A stretch of DNA of 24,217 nucleotides from an uncultured Verrucomicrobiota bacterium. GTDB lineage: Bacteria; Verrucomicrobiota; Verrucomicrobiia; Limisphaerales; UBA9464. The notes beneath the pieces were generated by a model. The model did not search any database and was not told where the DNA came from. It saw only the letters and a program-made list of their open reading frames with translations. The stretch is taken from assembly GCA_903925515.1 (NCBI GenBank), contig CAIYFP010000129.1:1-24217 (forward strand), read 5' to 3'. The position numbers and the translations under genes are program-made. Positions 16,586-23,764 of the stretch are shown piece by piece (the first letter of the stretch is position 1; each line of letters opens with the position of its first letter).

Positions 16586-18103
16586 TCAGGCGATGCCATC
16601 CACGGGTGCAAGCCCAAGCGTCTCGCGCGTGGCGCGTGCGACGCGTTGAAACAGGGCGGCATTCGCAGGCACGGCGAGGTCCTTCTCGAAGGCCGGGAAG
16701 ATGGCCCGGGCACGGGACAGGGCACCGGCGTCGGAGAGAAGGCGCGGGAAACACGTGGCGATGACGTCGAGGGCGATGCCCACGGAGACGGACGCCCCGG
16801 GCGAGGCGCCCATGAGCGCGGCCACCGAGCGGTCGGCCGATGCAAGGACCTCGGTTCCAAACGACACGGCGCCGCCGTCTTCCTTCCGGAGCGTTTGGAC
16901 GCGGATGCCGGCATCGACGACCCGCCAGTGCCGGTCGATGGCGGCGGGGTAGAAATCCCGCAGGGCGACCAGCCGTGACCCCATGTCCTGAAGTCCCTCG
17001 GCGACGAGGTAACGCACCAGCGCGCGGTTGCGCAGGGCGGTTCTCAAGAGGGTGGCGAGGTTGCCGGGGCGGATGGACGCCGGGAGGTCCGTCATCGCGC
17101 CGGAGTTCCGGAGAAACCGGGTGGTCCATGACGCGAAGGGGCCAAACATGAGGCGACGCGGCCCGCCGAGCATGCGGAGGTCGAGGTGGGGCGCCCCGAG
17201 GCTCGGCGATGACGGGGGCGTGGCTCCATAGACCTTGGCGGCGTGCCGGGCGGCGACGGAAGGCTCGTCGCAGACAAGCCATTGGCCGCCAATGGGAAAT
17301 CCCGCAAGGCCGCGCACCTCCGGCAGACCGGCCGTCTGGAGGATGGGAAGCGTCCCGCCCCCGGCACCGACAAAGACGAACCGTGCACGGAGGATCCGTC
17401 TTGTGTCGGTGGCGGATTGGCGTGCCGAGACCCGCCAGCCTTCCGGGGCGCGCGAAAGCCCATCCACCTTCCATCCGGTGGACACGGTGCAGCCCTCCTG
17501 CGCGGCCAACCATCCGAGGAGGCGTCGTGCGAGCTCCCCGAAGTCCACCTCGGTCCCTTCCCCGGTTGAGGCGGCGACGGGGCCGGGCTTGCGCCCTTCC
17601 ATGACGAGCGGTGCCCATGCGTGGATGGCTCCGGGGTCCGATGTCATGCGCATCTCGCCGAAGAAATGATGCGCGCGCAGCGCCTCATGCCTTGCGGCGA
17701 GGAATGCGACGTCCTCGGGGCCATGGACAAGACAGACGTGCGGGACGGGCCGTATGAAGCCGGCCGGGTCGCCCACCATGCCGGTCGCGGCCGCGTGCGC
17801 GTAGAACTGCAAGGAACGCTCGAACTGGGCGAAAATCCGGAGCGCCCTCCCCACGGGCACCTTGCCGTTGGCGTCCCGCGATGGCGTGTAGCTCAGTTCG
17901 CAGATGCCGGCATGGCCGGTGCCCGCGTTGTTGGAGGCATCCGACGCCTCCGTCGCCAGAACGGGCGCGGCTTCGAGGACATGAATGGCGAGGCGTGGGT
18001 CGAGGAGCCGCAGCAGGACGGCGAGGTTGGCGGACATGATCCCGCCGCCAACGAGGACCACGTCGGGGGATTCCGGGCCGCCGCTTGCCATGGGCGCGGG
18101 CAT
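16586..18103 (-). CDS. mqo: Malate:quinone oxidoreductase
   Basis: The 505-residue FAD enzyme is a peripheral inner-membrane protein that oxidises L-malate to oxaloacetate and passes electrons to quinone. Diagnostic Mqo segments are 'VLVGGGIMSANLAVLL' (FAD-binding dinucleotide motif), 'SNNAGTGHAGICELSYTP', 'FVGAGGGTLPILQTAGL', 'GFPIGGQWLVC', 'GAPHLDLRMLGG' and 'LMFGPFASW'. Full length and apparently intact. ATG 18103 is used; an ATG 12 nt further in (18091) is possible. It starts 12 nt after the stop of the D-2-hydroxyacid dehydrogenase gene and lies inside the catabolic operon. This is unusual, since mqo is commonly alone. It may therefore serve the operon's pathway or act on a related 2-hydroxyacid; that is inference. 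Confidence 0.93.
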   Translation of the reverse strand: MPAPMASGGPESPDVVLVGGGIMSANLAVLLRLLDPRLAIHVLEAAPVLATEASDASNNAGTGHAGICELSYTPSRDANGKVPVGRALRIFAQFERSLQFYAHAAATGMVGDPAGFIRPVPHVCLVHGPEDVAFLAARHEALRAHHFFGEMRMTSDPGAIHAWAPLVMEGRKPGPVAASTGEGTEVDFGELARRLLGWLAAQEGCTVSTGWKVDGLSRAPEGWRVSARQSATDTRRILRARFVFVGAGGGTLPILQTAGLPEVRGLAGFPIGGQWLVCDEPSVAARHAAKVYGATPPSSPSLGAPHLDLRMLGGPRRLMFGPFASWTTRFLRNSGAMTDLPASIRPGNLATLLRTALRNRALVRYLVAEGLQDMGSRLVALRDFYPAAIDRHWRVVDAGIRVQTLRKEDGGAVSFGTEVLASADRSVAALMGASPGASVSVGIALDVIATCFPRLLSDAGALSRARAIFPAFEKDLAVPANAALFQRVARATRETLGLAPVDGIA

Positions 18104-18115
18104 GGCGTCGGGGCG

Positions 18116-19084
18116 TCAGGCGTGCGTGTTGACCACGTTCGGAAGCGGCTCGCCCCGGATTGCCATGAGGGCGATCCGTGCGGCGGTCTCGCGGAGCGTG
18201 CGGACGGCGCCGGGGCTCGCGGAAGCGACATGGGACGCAAGGATGACGTTGGGCATCCCGAGGATGGGATGACCGGCGGGAATCGGTTCGGGGTCGAACA
18301 CGTCCAGGGCGGCGGCCGCGACCGGTCCAGACTCCAACGCCCGCGCGAGGGCGTCGCCGTCGGCGAGGTCGCCTCGCCCGACGTTGACGAACACGGCGCC
18401 CGCCTTCATGCGCGCGAACGTGGACGCGTTGAACATGCGCCGCGTCGAGGGCAGCGAGGGGCAATGGGGCGAGACGACGTCGCTTTGTGACAGGAGTTCG
18501 TCGAGCGAAGCCACGGGGAAGGCCCCGGTCGCGCTGATGGCTTCGGGGGGCACGGCGGGATCAAACACGAGGACGCGCGCGCGGAAGGCGATCAATCGTC
18601 GCGCAACCTCCCGTCCGATCCGGCCAAAGCCAACGAGGCCGACGGCGAGGTTGCGGAGGGCTTGCATGGAGGCGAGCGGGCACGCAAGGCCCCAGCGGCC
18701 CTCATGAACATGGCGGCTGTTGGCCACCACCTGCCGGGTGATGGCAAGGATGAAGGCCATGGTGTGGTCCGCGACCTCGTCCACGCAGTAGTCCGGAATG
18801 TTGCAGACCGGGATGCCCCGCGCGCGAGCCGCCGCCACGTCCACGTTGTCGTACCCGATGCCGTACCGGACGATCGCCTTGGCCTTGCCCATCGCATCGA
18901 TGACGGAGCCGTTGACGATCGCGAACTGCGTGATCACGGCGTCGGCATCCCGGACAAGGCCGGCCGTCCCGGCGGGTTGGAGACGTTCCATGGACGCGAC
19001 GACCTCGATTCCATGGGGCGCGAGGATGGATCGTTCGATCGCAAGGTCCGGGAAGGTGTAGTCAGTGACTGCGACGATGGGCAT
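18116..19084 (-). CDS. D-2-hydroxyacid dehydrogenase, CtBP-like branch
   Basis: The 322-residue cytoplasmic NAD(P)H enzyme interconverts 2-oxoacids and D-2-hydroxyacids. Visible family features are 'IVRYGIGYDNVDVAAARARG', 'IPDYCVDEVADHTMA', Rossmann motif 'VGLVGFGRIGREVARRL' and Asp of 'VFDPAVP'. The catalytic Arg is in 'VNVGRGDLADGDAL', the Glu in 'DVFDPEPIP' and the His in 'VILASHVASASP'. The 'YCVDEVADH' pattern points to the CtBP-like subgroup rather than phosphoglycerate dehydrogenase; no ACT domain follows. It starts 33 nt after the propeller stop and ends 12 nt before mqo. Pairing with mqo suggests hydroxyacid/oxoacid conversion in the same route. Confidence 0.92.
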   Translation of the reverse strand: MPIVAVTDYTFPDLAIERSILAPHGIEVVASMERLQPAGTAGLVRDADAVITQFAIVNGSVIDAMGKAKAIVRYGIGYDNVDVAAARARGIPVCNIPDYCVDEVADHTMAFILAITRQVVANSRHVHEGRWGLACPLASMQALRNLAVGLVGFGRIGREVARRLIAFRARVLVFDPAVPPEAISATGAFPVASLDELLSQSDVVSPHCPSLPSTRRMFNASTFARMKAGAVFVNVGRGDLADGDALARALESGPVAAAALDVFDPEPIPAGHPILGMPNVILASHVASASPGAVRTLRETAARIALMAIRGEPLPNVVNTHA

Positions 19085-19117
19085 GGGAAGGGTGGGGAGG
19101 GGGGTGGATGGGATGGG

Positions 19118-20023
19118 TTATTCGCCAAGGGCGCGGACGGTGGTGATGGAGGAGACGAGGGAATGGTCGGTCCATTTCCAGACCACCTTCTTGGACGGCG
19201 TGATCTCGAAGGCATGGGCGCCGCGGCCCTCCTGTCCGCGGAGGAAGTTTCCCACGAGCAGGTTGCCATTCTTGAGGCGTTGCACGCTCGAAACCCACGT
19301 GATGTTCAGTTCCGGGTCGTCCTCGGCCTTGAACTCCCATGCCACCTGCTTGGATGGCGTGACCTCGATGAGGCGTTTTTGGGTGCCGCAGCACACCAAC
19401 GTGTTGCCGTTTGGCAAACGCAGGGCCTCGCCCGCATTTGTCACGCCCGTGTACTCCCACACGACCGCCCCGCGAGGGTCCACCTCCCGGACCGCGCCCT
19501 CGCCCTCATGCGCGGCGAGGATGTTGCCGTTGGGAAGCTTGTGAACGTTGCGAACCTCTAGGTGGTAGCCCTCGACGCGGGTGGTCAGGGGCGTGACGGA
19601 AACGACCGTGCCGGCGGGGTTGACCTCGACCGCTTGGCAGGGCCCTTGCTCGGCGACCAGCGTGTTGCCGTTGGGCAGGCGTTCGCAGCCGAAGACCTGC
19701 ATGGAACGACTCACATGGTCGAAGACGGTCACGCCCCGGGACGTGATCTCGCGGACGCCCGTGGGCTGGCCTCCGTATCCAAAGACGATGTTCCCGTTGG
19801 GCAGCACCTGAAAGATGACCGTGATGCTGGGTGGACGGAACTCCCATGCGATTCGGCCGTCGGGTCCAAGCTCGACGAAGCGGTTGGGTCCCTTGCCGTA
19901 CTCGGTGAACAGGAGGCGGCGGGCGGGGGTGTCGGCGGCGGACAGGATGCCGTGCGACAGGACGAGCCCGGCAAGCAGGATGGCTTGCACGAGGCCATGG
20001 GGCGGGCGTTCTGGAGACTTCAT
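19118..20023 (-). CDS. Secreted beta-propeller protein with LPNGN repeats (PQQ-like/arylsulfotransferase-like)
   Basis: The 301-residue product has a signal peptide (MKSPERPPHGLVQAILLAGL, then a cleavage region near SAADTPA). It consists of repeated blades marked by 'LPNGN': QVLPNGNIVFGYGG, ERLPNGNTLVAEQG, HKLPNGNILAAHEG, LRLPNGNTLVCCGT and QRLKNGNLLVGN. Each is followed by a strand ending in '(V/I)xWE(F/Y)'. This repeat style is seen in PQQ-like and ASST-type propellers. No catalytic or cofactor residues could be identified, so a binding or sensing role is as likely as an enzymatic one. ATG 20023 is preferred; ATG 20038 is a 5-residue-longer alternative. It is the first gene of the operon, next to repeat copy 3. 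Confidence 0.85.
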   Translation of the reverse strand: MKSPERPPHGLVQAILLAGLVLSHGILSAADTPARRLLFTEYGKGPNRFVELGPDGRIAWEFRPPSITVIFQVLPNGNIVFGYGGQPTGVREITSRGVTVFDHVSRSMQVFGCERLPNGNTLVAEQGPCQAVEVNPAGTVVSVTPLTTRVEGYHLEVRNVHKLPNGNILAAHEGEGAVREVDPRGAVVWEYTGVTNAGEALRLPNGNTLVCCGTQKRLIEVTPSKQVAWEFKAEDDPELNITWVSSVQRLKNGNLLVGNFLRGQEGRGAHAFEITPSKKVVWKWTDHSLVSSITTVRALGE

Positions 20024-20051
20024 GACATCAAACAACATCGGCATGGCCTTG

Positions 20052-20065
20052 GCCCATGCATGGGC
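20052..20065. promoter_or_regulatory. 14-bp perfect palindrome upstream of the catabolic operon
   Basis: GCCCATGCATGGGC is a perfect dyad 29 nt upstream of the propeller start codon. The position would suit an operator for a dimeric regulator of the operon. However, CATG-rich palindromes are generally frequent in this window, so it may simply reflect base-composition habits. No regulator gene is adjacent. Confidence 0.3.
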
Positions 20066-20150
20066 ATGGACCGGGCCTTTTGGTGCCCATGACAAGGTGA
20101 ATGCACGCATGCTGTCCGGGCCGGGCGGGCTTGTCCATCCTCTCGCCATG

Positions 20151-20475
20151 GCCCCCAATCCACGCGCAGGCCGTTTTTGCGTGAAGGGCTCTCGCCTCGC
20201 GCGGCGCAGCCGGAGGGCGGATCCGCCGGCATCGCTTCGCGGCTTCGCGGCCTCGCGTGAGGCAAAAAACAAAGCCTTTCCATGCGCTGATCCGGTGGTG
20301 CATGCAGCGGGGAGGGCCGCACGCGAAGACGCGAAGACGCGAAGACGCGAAGACGCGAAGACGCGACGAGTGCGGCCTCATGGATGCGCGTGCCGAGGTT
20401 GATGCCCATCCGCCACGACCGCGTGCTGGTGCGCAGCCTGCGGCAGCTTGCTCGCGTGCGGATCGAGGCCATGGA
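20151..20475 (+). repeat. Interspersed ~320-bp repeat, copy 3 (with 8-bp tandem array)
   Basis: This copy lies between the divergent propeller operon and the HEPN/MNT genes. Landmarks shared with copies 1 and 2 are AATCCACGCGCAGGCCGTT at 20157, GTGAAGGGCTCTCGCC at about 20181, CCATGCGCTGATCCGG at 20280, GTGCATGCAGCGGGGAG near 20298, and the core GATGCCCATCCGCCACGAC from 20401. The left-block-to-core distance is about 244 nt, against about 203-210 in the other copies; the tandem array accounts for the difference. The rightmost part diverges from copies 1 and 2 after about 20460. Confidence 0.7.
20321..20368. repeat. 8-bp tandem repeat (ACGCGAAG)n
   Basis: There are five exact units of ACGCGAAG in a row (20321-20360) and a sixth with one or two changes (ACGCGACG). 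It is inside repeat copy 3. Copy 2 has about one and a half degenerate units at the equivalent place and copy 1 a single ACGCGAGG. The array has therefore probably expanded by slipped-strand copying within copy 3. It is not in a gene. Confidence 0.9.
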
Positions 20476-20548
20476 TTCGGGGTTTGCGGGCACCACGGCG
20501 GGTGATAACAAGGCTTGGACGGCGGCAATACGCCGGGCGCGAGACCCT

Positions 20549-20965
20549 ATGAGGCTTGATTTTTCTTCACTGGAGGCATCGGTGCGTGCGCTGCGCCGTT
20601 GCGTGGACGAGACCGAGAGGGTCCTTCCGGGGATGTCGCCGGTGGTTCGGGAGACGCTTCATGCGGGCATCATCCAGCATTTCGAGGTGGCCTACGAGGT
20701 TTGCTGGAAGTCGATGAGGCGATGGCTGGGATACAACCTGCGGCCGGAGGCCGTGGACGGGGTGAGTCGCCGGGAGTTATTCAGGCTGGCGGCGGAAGCT
20801 CGCCTAATCGGGGACGTCGAGGAGTGGATGACCTTCCATCGGGCGCGCAACGAGACGTCCCATACCTATGACTCAGCCGTCGCCGGGGAGGTTTATGCGG
20901 TTGCTGTCCGCTTCCTGCCGGCGGCGGAGCGTTTCCTTGGGGAGATCGTGGAGCGCCATGATTGA
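20549..20965 (+). CDS. HEPN-domain protein, nucleotidyltransferase substrate-binding type (putative toxin)
   Basis: The 138-residue all-helical protein is of the HI0074/HEPN family that pairs with MNT nucleotidyltransferases. The R-x4-H motif is seen in 'FHRARNETSHTYDSAVA' (RNETSH), the RNase active-site pattern of HEPN toxins. 'FEVAYEVCWKSMRRWL' is the usual substrate-binding-protein helix. ATG 20549 is chosen because the similarity begins there (MRLDFSSLEASVRALRRCV); longer frames run into repeat copy 3. In known HEPN/MNT modules the HEPN protein is an RNA-cleaving toxin and the MNT partner blocks it, in studied cases by AMPylating it next to the active site. The stop overlaps the downstream MNT start by 8 nt. 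Confidence 0.87.
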   Translation: MRLDFSSLEASVRALRRCVDETERVLPGMSPVVRETLHAGIIQHFEVAYEVCWKSMRRWLGYNLRPEAVDGVSRRELFRLAAEARLIGDVEEWMTFHRARNETSHTYDSAVAGEVYAVAVRFLPAAERFLGEIVERHD

Positions 20966-21260
20966 CGTGTCGGAAGAGCACCTTGCGACGGTGCGCGGCA
21001 TCCTTGGACGGGTCGTGCCCGGGTGCGAGGTGCGGGCGTTTGGGTCGCGCGTCCGTGGCGTGGCGCGGGCCTACTCGGACCTTGACCTTGCGGTATTGAT
21101 GGAAGGCCCGGGCACGTTGGGCCGGATTGGGATGCTGCGGGAGGCGTTCATGGAATCGGACCTTCCGTTCCGGGTGGACGTGGTGGATTGGGGGCGGGCG
21201 TCGGAGGGGTTCCGGGCGGCGGTGGGCGGCGGGTACGAGGTGGTGCAGGCGCGGGGCTGA
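20958..21260 (+). CDS. MNT-domain nucleotidyltransferase (putative antitoxin partner of the HEPN protein)
   Basis: The 100-residue minimal nucleotidyltransferase contains the canonical 'AFGSRVRGVARAYSDLDLAV' signature. The GS loop binds nucleotide and the DxD aspartates (DLD) bind metal. A later 'FRVDVVDWGRA' probably supplies the third acidic residue. In characterised pairs this enzyme neutralises the HEPN toxin encoded upstream. ATG 20958 lies inside the end of the HEPN gene (ATGATTGA overlap), a translational coupling that fits a two-gene module. It ends 11 nt from the convergent FG-GAP gene. Such pairs are often accessory; the base composition here is not obviously different from neighbours. 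Confidence 0.88.
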   Translation: MIDVSEEHLATVRGILGRVVPGCEVRAFGSRVRGVARAYSDLDLAVLMEGPGTLGRIGMLREAFMESDLPFRVDVVDWGRASEGFRAAVGGGYEVVQARG

Positions 21261-21271
21261 TCTGGGGCGGG

Positions 21272-23615
21272 TCAGCGCGGGCCGAACTGGAAGGAGCGCA
21301 GGGGCAGCCTTGATGGGGTGGGGTTGCCTTGCTGGATGGACCAGAACGCGCCGGGTTGGATGCCCTCGACCTGCTGCGGGTTGGGGTCGCCGGGCCAGAG
21401 GACGGTTACCTTGGATATGGAGGTGGCGTTGCCGATGCCGATTTCCTGCCGGAGTGGATTGTTTCCGAAGGAGCCGGCGGACCCGACGGTGCGATGGAGG
21501 GTGCGTGGGCCGTTTGATGTCTGAAGGTGGACTTGGATGCGAGCGCCGATGGCGGCGCGGTTGGCGCGGGTTCCGACGAGGCGAAGGGTGACCCAACGGT
21601 TTGTGGAGCCGGGGTTTTGGAAGAGGGCGTTGCGGGCGATGTCGCCCGAGTAGGCGCCGCCGAGGCTGACATAGACGTCTTGGTCGCCGTCGTTGTCGAG
21701 GTCGGCGAAGGAGACGCCGTGGCCCTTCTGGAGGTGGCCGGTGGCCGTGGCCGTGGTGACTTCCCTGAAGCGTGAGCCGCCGTCGTTTCGGAACATGCGG
21801 TTGGGGATGATGGTGGCGAGCTCGGGGTCGCCGGTGGAGAGGTAGAAGTCGAGCCAGCCGTCGTTGTCGAGGTCGCCGAAGGAGCAGCCCATGGCATGAC
21901 AAACGCGGCGGAGGCCGGCCTCGGCGGTGACGTTGGTGAAGGTGCCGTTGCCGAGATTGCGATAGAGGCGTGGCGTGGTGCCCTTGGAGGGGCGGCGGAG
22001 GTAGTCGTCGGCAACGTCGCCGACATGGTTGATCCCGTAGCCGCATGCGAAGAGGTCCTCCCAGCCGTCGTTGTCGAAGTCAAAGAACCATGTGGCGAAG
22101 CTGAAGGAGGGCTGGGTGACGCGGGCCGGGATGCTGACGTCGGTGAACCTCCAGCGTGCGGGCGTGGCGGATGGGGTGGAGGCGAAGGGCTCGGGCCCGT
22201 CGTTGCGCAGGAGAACGTTGGGGCCTGCACGGACGGACAGGTAGATGTCGGTGTCGCCGTCGTTGTCGTAGTCGGCGCAGGTGACGCCCTTGACGAAGAG
22301 CTTGAGGGCGAGCCCGCATGCGGCGGCGCATTCGGTGAAGGTGCCGTCGCCATTGTTCCGGAAGAGCTCGCACGGGTCCGGGTCGGCGGGGTCGGTGGTC
22401 TCGTTGCCGACGAAGAGGTCGATGAGGCCGTCGTTGTCGAAGTCGAGCCAGCGACAGGCCTGGGTGGGGGTGGAGGCGGAGAAGGCCGGCCTCCTCGGTG
22501 ACGTCGGAGAAGGTTCCGTTGCCCTCGTTGCGGAGGAGGGAGGCGGGGATGCGGCCGGCCTTGCCGAGCCATGCACCCCGGGCGATCCAGACGTCGAGCA
22601 GGCCGTCGTTGTTGAAGTCGGCGGGATAGATTTGGAGGCCGCCGAGGAGACCCACGATGCCGGCCTCGGAGGTGCGCTCGGAGAAGGAGCCGTCGCCGTT
22701 GTTGCGGTAGAACCGGAGTTGGCCGTCGAGGCCCCATGAGGACGCCATGACGTCAAGGAAGCCGTCGTTGTCGAAGTCGTCGCAGATGACGCCGCCCGCG
22801 AGGTCGAGGAGATCAAGGCCCGCATGGGCGGCGACGTTGGGGAAGCGCGGCATGGGCTGCTCGGAGGCGAAGGTGTCCGGGGGGATGAGCCAGTCCTTGG
22901 GGACCTTGGCGGGGTATTCGCCGAGGGTCATGTAGGCGATGTTGAGGAGCCACAGGGCGCGGGAATCGTTGGGGTCGTCGCGGAGGATGCCCTGGAGGAT
23001 GTCGATGGCGCCGCGTGAGCCGCGGGGCAGGCGGTGGCGGGCGGCGTCGGACAAGGGGAAGAGACAGGACTCGGCGGAGGGTAGCCCGATGCAGTTTTCC
23101 TGCTCGCCCATGCGCAGGAATGCGATGGCGCGTTCGGTTTGCATTTGGACGCGGGCGGAGGCGGGGAGGGGGAGGTTGTTGGTGGCGAGGATGCGCTCCA
23201 TTTCGAGGTGGAGGTTGAGGGCATGGTCGGGGCGTCCGGAGCGCATGGACTCACGAGCGAGCTCGAAGCGGGAGCGGAGCATGTCCATGGGGTTGGAGGC
23301 GGCGGGCAAGGCTGCTGCGAGGGAGGCGGCGGCCTTGTCGTTGAAGAATAGGGTGGCGCCCGGGCGGCGGTCGCGGTGGAGCTGGGCGAGGCGTTCGGCC
23401 ATGCGGACGGTGCCGGGGGAACGCTTGCCGGGCGGCAGGGAGCCGCGGGCAGGAACCGGGGAGTAGCAAACGGGGTCGAGTTGATAGGGGCCGGGGACTT
23501 GGGCGAGGGCGAGGGCTGGGGAAGGGGCGGGGGCACCTTGGGGTAGGCCATGGATGCTGGCGTAAAGAAGCCATGCCATGAGCCGGGTGTGGAATGCCGC
23601 GAACGACGAACGCAT
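21272..23615 (-). CDS. Secreted FG-GAP/VCBS repeat protein with ASPIC/UnbV domain (CRTAC1-like), frameshifted
   Basis: Reading from ATG 23615, a signal-peptide-like start (MRSSFAAFHTRLMAWLLYAS) leads to a helical region of about 200 residues. That region ends in 'IDILQGILRDDPNDSRALWL', probably TPR-like. Seven calcium-binding DxDxDG-type FG-GAP repeats follow (for example DFDNDGFLDVM, DFNNDGLLDVW, DYDNDGDTDIYLS, DLDNDGWLDFYLS, DLDNDGDQDVYVS). The C-terminus (about the last 110 residues) has an ASPIC/UnbV domain ('RWVTLRLVG', 'RAAIGARIQVHL', 'ISKVTVLWPGD'). The frame is lost between 22485 and 22483 after 'DVTEEAG'; one extra or two missing bases would explain it. The joined length is about 780 residues. 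The role is unknown, probably extracellular binding; this family is abundant in Verrucomicrobiota and Planctomycetota. Confidence 0.87.
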
Positions 23616-23650
23616 GAGGGGCCATGCTCCCTCATTCGGTGTCAGTTAGA

Positions 23651-23690
23651 AATATAAAGCGTTGATAATGAGCAACATTTGTGGGCAATG
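23651..23690 (-). promoter_or_regulatory. AT-rich promoter-like island upstream of the FG-GAP gene
   Basis: The stretch around 23643-23690 is sharply more AT-rich than anything else in the window. Read on the minus strand it has TATATT (23656-23651) about 35 nt upstream of the start codon, a good -10. A -35 box at normal spacing is not evident. An imperfect dyad, GTTGATAATGAGCAAC, lies at about 23661-23676 and could be an operator. Confidence 0.4.
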
Positions 23691-23764
23691 GCGCAAGGTT
23701 CGCCCATGGAGGCGGCACTTCCTGGAGGGCGCGTTGTCACGCCCCCCAATCGGACGCCATGGTG

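Noticed and set aside
14585..16978. A 797-codon open frame on the plus strand opposite the SMP-30, SDR and mqo genes
   Set aside because: It is an antisense shadow of genes with clear motifs; no recognisable domains, and it crosses several gene borders.
20321..20368. CRISPR array
   Set aside because: The units are 8 bp with no spacers; it is a simple tandem repeat.
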